This document shows, in pieces, positions 25,456 to 33,218 of a stretch of DNA of 64,000 nucleotides (positions are counted from its first letter, which is position 1; every line of letters begins with the position of its first letter). The position numbers were made by a program, and so were the translations under genes. The notes beneath the pieces were generated by a model, which did not search any database, was not told the origin of the DNA, and saw nothing but the letters and a program-made list of their open reading frames with translations. The DNA comes from Verrucomicrobiota bacterium (GTDB lineage Bacteria; Verrucomicrobiota; Verrucomicrobiia; CAIQCK01). Location: contig JAPLTX010000039.1 of NCBI GenBank assembly GCA_026397915.1, positions 92,954 to 156,953 of the forward strand, given 5' to 3'.

Positions 25456-27802
25456 GTCTCAACATTTCATGAAGCCGCTTGCCATCGTCATTCCGTGGTT
25501 TGGCCGTGACCTCAAGGGCGGGGCTGAGACACACGCCTGGCAGATTGCGTCGCGGCTCGCGGCTCGTGGGCACGCGGTTGAAGTGATCACGACTTGTTGC
25601 CGCTCGCATCAAGACGACTGGGCCGGCAATCACCTTCCTGCAGGTGTGACCCAAGAGCCGGAAGGATTCAGCGTGCGGCGGTTTGCTGTCAGACGGCGCA
25701 AGCGAAAACAGTTCGACCGCGTGTGCGGCCACCTGTTAGGTCTGCCGAAGACGGCGCTGAAGCCTGGCGTCAGCCCAGTCAGCGCGGTGGACGCGGCGAT
25801 CTTCCGCGACGAGTTGATCAGGTCGCCGGCATTGCTCTGTCACTTGGAGCAGAATGCCAACGACTACCATGCCTTCATCTTCATCCCTTACCTCTACGGG
25901 CCGATTCTCAACGGCTTGCCGCTCGTGGCTTCGAAGGCTTGGCTCCTGCCATGCCTCCATGATGAGTCTTACGCCTACCTGTTGCCGGTTGCTGACATCT
26001 TCCGAAAGGCCCGCGGCATTCTTTTCATCAGCGAAGGCGAGTTGGAATTAGCCTTGCGTCTTTTCGGGCCAGGCATCATTCCCAAGTCCGTTGTCGTGGG
26101 TGGTGGGGTCGAAGTGCCCGATGTAGCCGAAGCCGCCGCCCCGGTAGGCACTCTTTTTCCGTTTGGCAACGCCCCCTATGTTCTCTGCCTGGGACGGAAA
26201 GATTCGGGGAAGAACTCTCTCCTGCTGCTGAGCGCTTTCCGTGCTTTCAAGGCGGCCAGTCCCAATTCCCGGCTGAAACTGGTTTACGCCGGCATCGGTT
26301 CCATCGCGCTGGATGGCCTCGAAGGTCAGGTGTTTGACCTTGGCACGGTGTCGGAGCAGGACAAGGTGGCATTGCTGGACGGATGCCGCGCATTGTTCCA
26401 GCCGAGCGAGAACGAGAGTTTCTCGCGCGTGATCATGGAGGCATGGCGGCGCGGACGCCCCGTGGCTGTCCACCGCCAGTGTCTGGCCACCGCGACCGCC
26501 GTGCGCCACGGCGGCGGATGGCTGGCGGCGGATGAGCGCGAATGGAGTGCGTTGCTGGCGATGCTGGAACGTGCGTCAGATGATGAACTGGCCGCCAAAG
26601 GCGCCGCGGGTCGGGAATATGTGCGGGAGGTTGCCGATTGGCGGAATGTGATGGATCGCTACGAGAGAGTTTTGTTTAGCACGGATGCGGTTGTCTCTGT
26701 TTCCAGCATCCGCGTTACCTCGGAGAAGAATCGGGCTGTCCATCAGGTGCTGCCAAACCTTGCGTATGGCGATGCCATTTCCAACTTCGTTCGTTGGATC
26801 CGGCGCACGCTGCGGTTCGAAGGCATTGTCTCTGAAATCTTTGTTCGCCACATAGATCCAAAGGTGGCGGGCGAGTGTCGCCCCTTTGCGCCCGGATGTG
26901 TTGCTCCGGAGGACGTGTTGCTCTATCACCATTCCGTCGGCAGCAATCTGACGCCGCATGTCGTCGGTCATCCTGGCCCGAAATGCCTTATCTACCACAA
27001 CATCACCCCTGCGAAGTATTTCGAGCCTTTCTGTCCGGATGTTGTCCGGCTGTTGCGGCAAGGGCGCGAGGAATTGCGGCTGCTGGCGAGGGCATTTCCG
27101 ATATCGGTTGGCGGCTCGGAGTATAACGCCTGCGAGTTGCGCGACGTGGGATTCGCGGATCCCGGCGTCCTGCCCTACGTCATTGATCCAGCCCAGTGGA
27201 ATGCCCAACCTGATGCCCGGTTGATGGAACAGCTCCAAGACGGCCATACGAACCTGCTATTTGTGGGCCGGCTGGCGCCCAACAAGAAGCAGGACGACCT
27301 GATCCGTTTGTTCCGACACTACCTCCGGTTTGATCCGGACGCCGTCCTTCACCTCGTGGGCGGTGCCGCCTTCGACGATCCCTATCAGGCGCATCTGAAG
27401 ATTCAGGTTGAGATGCTTAATCTGGGGCAACACGTCAAATTCGTTGCCGGCATTACCAACCAGCAGTTGGCAGCCTACTACCGCACCGCGCACCTGTTCT
27501 GGTCCATGTCGGAACACGAGGGCTTCTGCGTGCCGCTTATCGAGGCGATGTGGTTCGACGTGCCCGTGCTGGCCTTCAAAAGCTCGGCCATACCCGGAAC
27601 GCTTGCTGATGCGGGCCTGATGTTTACCACCAAACAGCATGAAGACGAGCTGGCGGCGTTGGCTTGGTTGATGGTCCACGATGACGACTTGCGCCGCAAA
27701 GTGACCGCAGCCCAACGGCGGCGCCGGACCCGTTTTTTGCCGTCTGCCGTGGCGCCGCAACTCCTGTCTTTGGTTGACAACCTCGTTAACCCGACCAATT
27801 AG
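25436..27802 (+). CDS. Tandem two-domain GT4 glycosyltransferase
   Basis: A 788-residue protein with two complete GT4 modules. The first (~10-415) starts with IPWFGRDLKGGAETHAW and has an E-x7-E-type site (PSENESFSRVIMEAWRRGRP). The second (~430-785) ends with WSMSEHEGFCVPLIEAMWFDVPV. Two sugar-transfer sites in one chain usually mean two successive or alternating linkages, as in repeat-unit polymerising enzymes. ATG at 25436 is chosen for the AGGGAG six bases upstream; an alternative ATG is at 25469. It sits between two methyltransferase genes in the polysaccharide locus. Confidence 0.9.
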   Translation: MPKPAHESQHFMKPLAIVIPWFGRDLKGGAETHAWQIASRLAARGHAVEVITTCCRSHQDDWAGNHLPAGVTQEPEGFSVRRFAVRRRKRKQFDRVCGHLLGLPKTALKPGVSPVSAVDAAIFRDELIRSPALLCHLEQNANDYHAFIFIPYLYGPILNGLPLVASKAWLLPCLHDESYAYLLPVADIFRKARGILFISEGELELALRLFGPGIIPKSVVVGGGVEVPDVAEAAAPVGTLFPFGNAPYVLCLGRKDSGKNSLLLLSAFRAFKAASPNSRLKLVYAGIGSIALDGLEGQVFDLGTVSEQDKVALLDGCRALFQPSENESFSRVIMEAWRRGRPVAVHRQCLATATAVRHGGGWLAADEREWSALLAMLERASDDELAAKGAAGREYVREVADWRNVMDRYERVLFSTDAVVSVSSIRVTSEKNRAVHQVLPNLAYGDAISNFVRWIRRTLRFEGIVSEIFVRHIDPKVAGECRPFAPGCVAPEDVLLYHHSVGSNLTPHVVGHPGPKCLIYHNITPAKYFEPFCPDVVRLLRQGREELRLLARAFPISVGGSEYNACELRDVGFADPGVLPYVIDPAQWNAQPDARLMEQLQDGHTNLLFVGRLAPNKKQDDLIRLFRHYLRFDPDAVLHLVGGAAFDDPYQAHLKIQVEMLNLGQHVKFVAGITNQQLAAYYRTAHLFWSMSEHEGFCVPLIEAMWFDVPVLAFKSSAIPGTLADAGLMFTTKQHEDELAALAWLMVHDDDLRRKVTAAQRRRRTRFLPSAVAPQLLSLVDNLVNPTN

Positions 27803-27845
27803 ACGCCACAGCCCGGTGTATTACTTTTGGGTGCCTGAAATCAAA

Positions 27846-28808
27846 ATGCCTGAGCATTATTTTGAATCCGATGGAGGTTCGTGCGTGTGCCGTTTGTGTG
27901 GCGAGGCACGCTTGCGGACGTTTTCGGTGAAGCTCTTGGAATGCCCGCATTGCGGCGTGCTCGTCAGCACCGAGCAACCGCGAGACTTGCAGGCGCACTA
28001 CTCAAAGGACTTTTATACCGAGGAACAGGGCGAGCGGTTTCGTTTCGGCTTGGAATTGCCGGTTAGGTGTTTCCGATGGGTGCGGTTCCGGCGGTTGATG
28101 AGGCGGGGACCATACCTTCGTGTGCTCGATGTTGGCACTGACCGAGGATGGTTTCTGAAGTGTTTCCAAGATGCAGGCGCTGAAGTGTTTGGCACGCAGT
28201 TGAGCAAGTCCGCGGCGCGTGTCGCGAGCCGGCGACTGGGACGCGAGGTGTTTCTCGGCGAGTTGTCCGACGCGCATTTTCCAGAGGCCAGCATGGATCT
28301 TGTTTGTCTCTACCACGTGTTGGAACATGTCCGCGAGCCGCAGGCGTATTTACGGGAGATTCACCGCATTCTTCGCCCCGGCGGCGCGCTGGTGATCGAG
28401 GTGCCCAATGCGCGTTGCCTGACGGCGCGGTTGTTCGGACGACACTGGCTGGGCTGGGATTTCCCAAATCACATTCATCACTTCGGCCCCGCCAGTCTGC
28501 GCGCGCTGCTGGAGCGGCACGGCTTTAAGGTGCTGGAGGAGAGCCACTGGTCGGTTGAGTTTGGTCCGTTTCATATCCTGCAAACGATTCTCAATGCGTT
28601 CGGTTGTTCGCATAACCAACTCTATAGTTTGATCCAGCGCGAGGAACTGCACGCCGACCGCCGCGCGTCCGCGGCAAGTCAAATGGCGATGTTAGCTTTA
28701 GCGGTGCTGCTGTCGGTGCCGTGCGGGTTGCTGTCGGTGCTGCTCTCGTTGTGCCGGGAAGGCGAGATTTTTCGATTTTACAGTATCAAAGGTGGAAAGG
28801 CAGTCTGA
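27846..28808 (+). CDS. Zinc-ribbon SAM methyltransferase with C-terminal membrane segment
   Basis: A 320-residue protein. CRLCGE and CPHCG at the N-terminus form a probable four-cysteine zinc ribbon. The methyltransferase domain follows, with VLDVGTDRGWFLKCF as the SAM motif, YHVLEHVREPQAYL and LRPGGALVIEVPN. A hydrophobic stretch (MLALAVLLSVPCGLLSVLLSL) near the C-terminus should anchor it in the membrane. The start is uncertain: ATG at 27846 is used, and GTG at 27831 is possible. It probably methylates a lipid-linked sugar; this is inference. Confidence 0.85.
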   Translation: MPEHYFESDGGSCVCRLCGEARLRTFSVKLLECPHCGVLVSTEQPRDLQAHYSKDFYTEEQGERFRFGLELPVRCFRWVRFRRLMRRGPYLRVLDVGTDRGWFLKCFQDAGAEVFGTQLSKSAARVASRRLGREVFLGELSDAHFPEASMDLVCLYHVLEHVREPQAYLREIHRILRPGGALVIEVPNARCLTARLFGRHWLGWDFPNHIHHFGPASLRALLERHGFKVLEESHWSVEFGPFHILQTILNAFGCSHNQLYSLIQREELHADRRASAASQMAMLALAVLLSVPCGLLSVLLSLCREGEIFRFYSIKGGKAV

Positions 28809-28810
28809 TG

Positions 28811-28849
28811 GTGTCAACTGTTTGACACACACGCCCGCTTGAGTCGGGC
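28811..28849 (+). repeat. Two short hairpins in the gap after the methyltransferase gene
   Basis: The first stem-loop (28811-28828) has perfect 7-bp arms GTGTCAA/TTGACAC around a 4-base loop. The second (28833-28849) has 5-bp arms GCCCG/CGGGC. No T-run follows, so rho-independent termination is not well supported; either could be a regulator site or a processing structure. Confidence 0.5.
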
Positions 28850-28891
28850 TTCAGCCAAGGCAATAGGCACGACCGAGTTGCGGAAGATAAC

Positions 28892-30676
28892 ATGAGTATG
28901 GCCACGACTTCATTGACCTCACTGTGGAAACGCCCGCTGTTCTGGCTCACTGTTCTTGCTGTTGTCACTGTTACCGGCTTGTTCTTTTACCATTGGCGCA
29001 TTGGGTATAGTTCTGATTGTGCGATGATTGGCCTTATGGCCAAGAGCATCTTGGAGCGTGGCGAGCGGCCAATCTTCGTTTGGAGCGTGGGCTATCAGGG
29101 GATGTTGCTGGAAGGTTATGCGGTGGCTTTGTGTTTCAAACTGTTCGGCATCAACCCGTGGTCCCTTAACGTCTGGAACACGGTTTGTCTTTGGTTGGTG
29201 TTTGTCCTTTTCTATCGGTGCGTGAAGCGGTTCACGGATATATCCACTGCGTTGTTGTCGGTGTTGTTGCTTGCCGTGAGTGCGCCTCCATTCTACTTCC
29301 ATGCGATGCGGACCCTGCCCAACTACACCGAAACCTACCTCTTCGGTCTTGTCCTGATTGCGCTAAGCCAGATGCTCCTGCGGCGTTTCTACATTGAGGG
29401 AGCCATGTCTGATCGGCGGACGGTGCTCCAGGCGTTGGCGTTCGGGTTGGTGGGCGGGTTCGGTGCCTACACCTACGGGCAAATCTATTATTTCTTCGCT
29501 GCAATCGGTTTGCAGTGGCTGTTGATCTATGTTCGCGACGTCCGGCACGCCGGAAATAAAGCTTGGGCGGTCATGTGCCGGCATCCCATGCATCGTCGGA
29601 CAGTGTGGTTCTTTGTTGCGCTGGTCGGATTGGGCCTCCTGAGCTGGATTGTGGGTTTTCACTGCCTCACGGTGGCCGGTGTTCGTCTGCATTGGAGGGC
29701 GATGAATTTGGTGGCACTGAGCGCCATGGCTCTTGGGCTTTATGCGGCCAACGATTTGTGGACGCGTCATGAGAACCGGCTTCGCGGCCTCTGGCGCGAA
29801 GCGGTGGCCATCACTGCGGGGTTCGTGGCGGGCTACCTGCCGGCCTTGGTGTATGTCTGGGTCTTGCGTGGGCCGCAGGTGCCGCGCATGGGCATCACCG
29901 AGAAGCTTGAGTTCTCCAAGAACATGGAGATTACGCTTTATGGTGCGAAGTGGTTTTTGAACCTCTCGACGGATTCGGTCATGGGCTGGCTGCTGTTGTT
30001 GGCCATATCGGTTGCTCTCATCGGCTTCACTTTTTGGATTTGCCGCCAAACGGTCGCGTTTGTGCGGGGCCGGAACGCCGAGGACGCCATCTTGAGGCTG
30101 AATCCCCTGGTGTTATTGCCTTGGGTGGTGCTGCCAATGTTCTGGGCTGCGGAAGCGGTTTTTAACATCATGTCATCGCGTTATGTGATGGTGCTGATGT
30201 TTTATTCGGCTGTGGCGATGAGCGTCGTTGCCCTGTGGTTGCTGCGACAGAAAGGCGCGCCGCGGATGTTTGGGGTGCTATTTCTAGTCGCGTTTCTGTC
30301 CAACAACGCGATTTCATTAGGTAACGCGATCCAAACCAGCCGGCGCGAGAAGTTTACAGGTGAATGCGTCATCCCAATTCTCAAGGAGTTCAATCTTAAG
30401 TATGGCTACGCTGACTACTGGCACGCCTATTCGGTCATGTTTTTCACCAACGAAGATTTCATTCTTGAGCCGATTTACTGCAACTACTCGCCTCACTACG
30501 GTCCACTCGTCAAAGTCCAGAAACGAGTGGTGTATCTCGACAGGGATCCGCCGCGGTTTGTGCCGACGGCTGATGGAATAATCGAAATTTACGGCATTCC
30601 GTATCGGGTGGTCAACAGCCGGCGAAGCGAAGGATTGGTCGTTTATGTAATCGAGAAAGTCGTTGATGGCGCCTGA
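28892..30676 (+). CDS. GT-C-type membrane glycosyltransferase (PMT/ArnT-like)
   Basis: A 594-residue polytopic protein with about 11-12 hydrophobic segments. The first helix is followed by an acidic loop (YSSDCAMIGLMAKSILERGE), the position of the catalytic aspartate in GT39/ArnT-like polyprenyl-phosphate-sugar transferases. A soluble C-terminal domain begins near 490. GGAAG lies five bases before the ATG. It probably transfers a sugar from a polyprenyl carrier in the periplasm, consistent with the GT2 gene next door that could make such a donor. The two converge and share 34 bases of coding sequence. Confidence 0.83.
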   Translation: MSMATTSLTSLWKRPLFWLTVLAVVTVTGLFFYHWRIGYSSDCAMIGLMAKSILERGERPIFVWSVGYQGMLLEGYAVALCFKLFGINPWSLNVWNTVCLWLVFVLFYRCVKRFTDISTALLSVLLLAVSAPPFYFHAMRTLPNYTETYLFGLVLIALSQMLLRRFYIEGAMSDRRTVLQALAFGLVGGFGAYTYGQIYYFFAAIGLQWLLIYVRDVRHAGNKAWAVMCRHPMHRRTVWFFVALVGLGLLSWIVGFHCLTVAGVRLHWRAMNLVALSAMALGLYAANDLWTRHENRLRGLWREAVAITAGFVAGYLPALVYVWVLRGPQVPRMGITEKLEFSKNMEITLYGAKWFLNLSTDSVMGWLLLLAISVALIGFTFWICRQTVAFVRGRNAEDAILRLNPLVLLPWVVLPMFWAAEAVFNIMSSRYVMVLMFYSAVAMSVVALWLLRQKGAPRMFGVLFLVAFLSNNAISLGNAIQTSRREKFTGECVIPILKEFNLKYGYADYWHAYSVMFFTNEDFILEPIYCNYSPHYGPLVKVQKRVVYLDRDPPRFVPTADGIIEIYGIPYRVVNSRRSEGLVVYVIEKVVDGA

Positions 30677-31443
30677 CTCATGTCGAGTTTGCGACCGGTT
30701 TCAAGGTCGAAAATGGGGAACTTGCGGACACCCCACTTGTGCAAAACAAATTGCAGTGTCGTTTTCATCACCCCCCAACCGTAAACGCAACTGCGCCTGA
30801 AGTTGATTGAAGATGCGCCCTTGAAGTAACGTGCCGGACAGGTGATCTCCCCAATGGTCAGACCTGCCATCGCGACCTGTGCCAGCATTTGGTTGTCAAA
30901 AACGAAATCATCGGAGTTTTCCTCGATCGGGATACTTCGCAACACCTCCGCAGAGAAAGCACGGTAACCGGTATGATACTCGGCGAGTTTCTGCCCCATC
31001 AGGAGATTCTGGAAAAACGTCAGCATACGGTTGGCCACATACTTGTAGAATGGCATCCCTCCTTCAAGTGCCCCCTTGCCTAAGATGCGTGATCCCAGCA
31101 CGACAGGAAACAGCCCGTGCGCGATCAAGTAGCACATCGAGTGAATAAGCCGCGGGGTATATTGGTAATCTGGATGCAACATCACCACGATGTCGGCGCC
31201 CGCGTTTAGGGCGGCTCGATAGCAGGTTTTCTGATTGCCGCCGTAACCGCGGTTTTTCGGGTGGCGTATCACGGTGGCAATGCCGAGAGCATTGGCCTGA
31301 TTGCTTGTCCCATCTTCCGAGTGGTCATCAACAAGAATCACTTCATCTACAATATCGAACGGAATCTCAGCGTGAGTCTGCGCCAGAGTGTTCTCTGCGT
31401 TGTAGGCGGGTAGAACGACAACAACCTTTTTTCCCAAAACCAT
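30643..31443 (-). CDS. GT2 glycosyltransferase, dolichyl-phosphate-mannose-synthase-like
   Basis: A 266-residue GT-A enzyme. VVVLPAYNAENTL starts the fold; VDEVILVDDHSEDGT is the nucleotide site; VVMLHPDYQYTPRLI holds the metal/phosphate region; and GSRILGKGALEGGMPFYKY follows. This matches the polyprenyl-phosphate hexose synthase branch without the C-terminal membrane helices. ATG at 31441-31443 is chosen for the GGAG nine bases upstream. It would charge a polyprenyl carrier used by the GT-C enzyme it converges with. Confidence 0.87.
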   Translation of the reverse strand: MVLGKKVVVVLPAYNAENTLAQTHAEIPFDIVDEVILVDDHSEDGTSNQANALGIATVIRHPKNRGYGGNQKTCYRAALNAGADIVVMLHPDYQYTPRLIHSMCYLIAHGLFPVVLGSRILGKGALEGGMPFYKYVANRMLTFFQNLLMGQKLAEYHTGYRAFSAEVLRSIPIEENSDDFVFDNQMLAQVAMAGLTIGEITCPARYFKGASSINFRRSCVYGWGVMKTTLQFVLHKWGVRKFPIFDLETGRKLDMSQAPSTTFSIT

Positions 31444-31845
31444 GAGCCAATATCTCCATCCTTCACTGCTTCCAGTCAAGGCCATTTCATTGAACGTGTG
31501 GTCGCACATAAGGCATGCGCCGCCTCGCCAGCAACCAGTGACCAACAGTCAGAAATCAGTAATTGGTGGAATCTCGTTGTCCGCCGTAGTGCTGTAGCGC
31601 AGCGACCACCGCTAGCATGTTGTGTGTCCGCCCGACCACGACCGCTAATCACCGTGCCGTGGCCATTGCGTGCCAGAGGAACTTCACGCCATCGGCATCA
31701 CGGCGAGGAGGTAGATGGAAGTGGATAACGCGACCGGTTGCTTGTGCGGGCGCAGCGGACGCGCCATCGAAAGCCAGCGTTAGATTGCCTGTCATGCGCG
31801 CCGGCAACTCTACCGGCGCGCGCAGGTTACACAAGCCGGTGCCGG
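31444..31845. other. 402-base region without an intact gene
   Basis: This stretch holds a truncated gene copy (31649-31816, listed separately), short direct-repeat-like text (CAGTGACCAACAGTCAG onward, about 31543), and a segment at 31589-31600 identical to 12 bases in the hairpin flank at 37521-37532. Nothing else is recognised. It looks like a graveyard of rearrangement. Confidence 0.6.
31649..31816 (-). pseudogene. Truncated 3'-end copy of the large glycosidase-like gene at 33219-36200
   Basis: The minus strand encodes about 54 residues ending TAR-stop that align without gaps to the extreme C-terminus of the protein at 33219-36200. I count 36 of 54 identities by eye (for example VELPARM, AAPAQA, FLWHA). 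Both stretches end at the same residue. The copy has no start and no upstream domain; its left boundary adjoins the SGNH-like gene. It is a remnant of a paralogue or of a duplication, not a recent error given the divergence. Confidence 0.8.
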
Positions 31846-33120
31846 TTACGGCTTCGCCAGGAACCACTGCCGCGCGCTGGAATCGGTCTTGCAAAACTTC
31901 AGCAATAGCTCAGCCACCTTTTGGCGGCCGGTTTGGCTCGGATGCGTGCCGTCGCCCGCGAACAGATCGTCGCGTGTCCAAGTGAAACCATCGTCCTTGC
32001 GCGGCTTCGTGCCGTCGGCCCAGAGATACGGCCCCCAGAGCAGCAACGGCGCGTTGACTTCGTTGCACGCCGGATCGTAGTTGAGTTTCGCATCTCCCTT
32101 GATCTGATCTTGGATAAGCCAGCGCACCGCGAAAGCGCTCTCGTAGGAATATGGTTCCGGGTTAAGAGGTGTGGTGGCGTAGCCGGCGTAGATGCGGCTG
32201 CTAAGATAGGCCACGCGCAGGTTCGGAAACTTCTTCTTCAGCATGTGCAGGATCGTCGCGATGTCGGCCTGCAGCTTCTTCGCGTGCTCTGGAAATTCCT
32301 CCGTCGGTCTGATGTTGGCCTGCTTGAGCCAGACCACCTGAACTTGCCTGTCGCTGACGCCGGCCGTTTTCATCCGCTGGTCCACCGTCTGCCAGACACG
32401 GCTGTCAGGCGAGGTGGCCCACTGCGCCGCCGCCTGGCCGCCTTGCGCGCCGTCCACGATCACCAGTTTGGGCGATTTCTCCGGGTCGGTATCGGCGAGT
32501 TGCTTATAGCGCGAGAACTCCTGCGTCGTGTTCGACATGCCTACGGAGAGCAGCGCCACCTTGCCGTCGGCGCTTGGCTTGCCGTCGGCGTCGAGCGGCT
32601 GGATTTTCGCCAACTCCTTCCTGGCCGCCGCAGCGTGCGCCGGAGGCGGCTCGTTCTTGCCGCCGCTGTAAAGGCCGCCGTCCTCGCCTTTGTATTTCCC
32701 CGTGCCGAGTTCGGTGAGCGGCGTCAAGCCAACGGAATCCTTGCCGCCCTGTGCCGGCCCGGTCGCCGTGCCTTGCTGGCCGCCGCCTTTGGCTCCGCGA
32801 TCGTGGATAGCCTTGGCTTTGTCGTAGTAAGCTTGGTCCTCCGGCGAGAGCTTCTCGCCGTTCTGGACGCGCCGGTGCAGTTCGCCGGCCCGCTGCCAGT
32901 CAATCTCGTCACTGCTGGGCCGCGCCTGCTGCTGACGCCGGCGCGCTTCCATCGCCTTTTTCAAGTAGGCTTGGTCCTCCGCCGAGATCGTCTCGCCGTT
33001 TTGCCGCCGCTGGAAGATTTCACGGGCGCGGTTGAAATCCACATCGCCGCCGGAATCGGCGGCTAGAGCAGAAGCAACGACCAGACACAGGGCGATGAGA
33101 AGTTGATGGAGCGTTTTCAT
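31846..33120 (-). CDS. Secreted SGNH-hydrolase-like protein with N-terminal repeats
   Basis: A 424-residue exported protein with a signal peptide (MKTLHQLLIALCLVVASALA). Two ~35-residue repeats follow at about 28-60 and 70-105 (FQRRQNGETISAEDQAYLKK and HRRVQNGEKLSPEDQAYYDK). The C-terminal ~260 residues look SGNH-like: SVGMSNTTQEF could be the nucleophile block and DGTHPS supplies the D-x-x-H pair near the end. Carbohydrate esterase activity is the best guess. ATG at 33118-33120 begins the signal. It lies between a large glycosidase-like gene and the degraded copy of that gene's 3' end. Confidence 0.7.
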   Translation of the reverse strand: MKTLHQLLIALCLVVASALAADSGGDVDFNRAREIFQRRQNGETISAEDQAYLKKAMEARRRQQQARPSSDEIDWQRAGELHRRVQNGEKLSPEDQAYYDKAKAIHDRGAKGGGQQGTATGPAQGGKDSVGLTPLTELGTGKYKGEDGGLYSGGKNEPPPAHAAAARKELAKIQPLDADGKPSADGKVALLSVGMSNTTQEFSRYKQLADTDPEKSPKLVIVDGAQGGQAAAQWATSPDSRVWQTVDQRMKTAGVSDRQVQVVWLKQANIRPTEEFPEHAKKLQADIATILHMLKKKFPNLRVAYLSSRIYAGYATTPLNPEPYSYESAFAVRWLIQDQIKGDAKLNYDPACNEVNAPLLLWGPYLWADGTKPRKDDGFTWTRDDLFAGDGTHPSQTGRQKVAELLLKFCKTDSSARQWFLAKP

Positions 33121-33218
33121 GGTTCGATTCCATTCGCGCATTACACCGGCTCGGCGATGCTAAAACACCGGCGATTGCGGTTCGTTTCGGCGAAGTTGGG
33201 GTGGGGAATGATTGCCCG

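Noticed and set aside
28811..28849. Rho-independent terminator after the zinc-ribbon methyltransferase
   Set aside because: Two stems are present but neither is followed by a run of T. They are reported as hairpins only.
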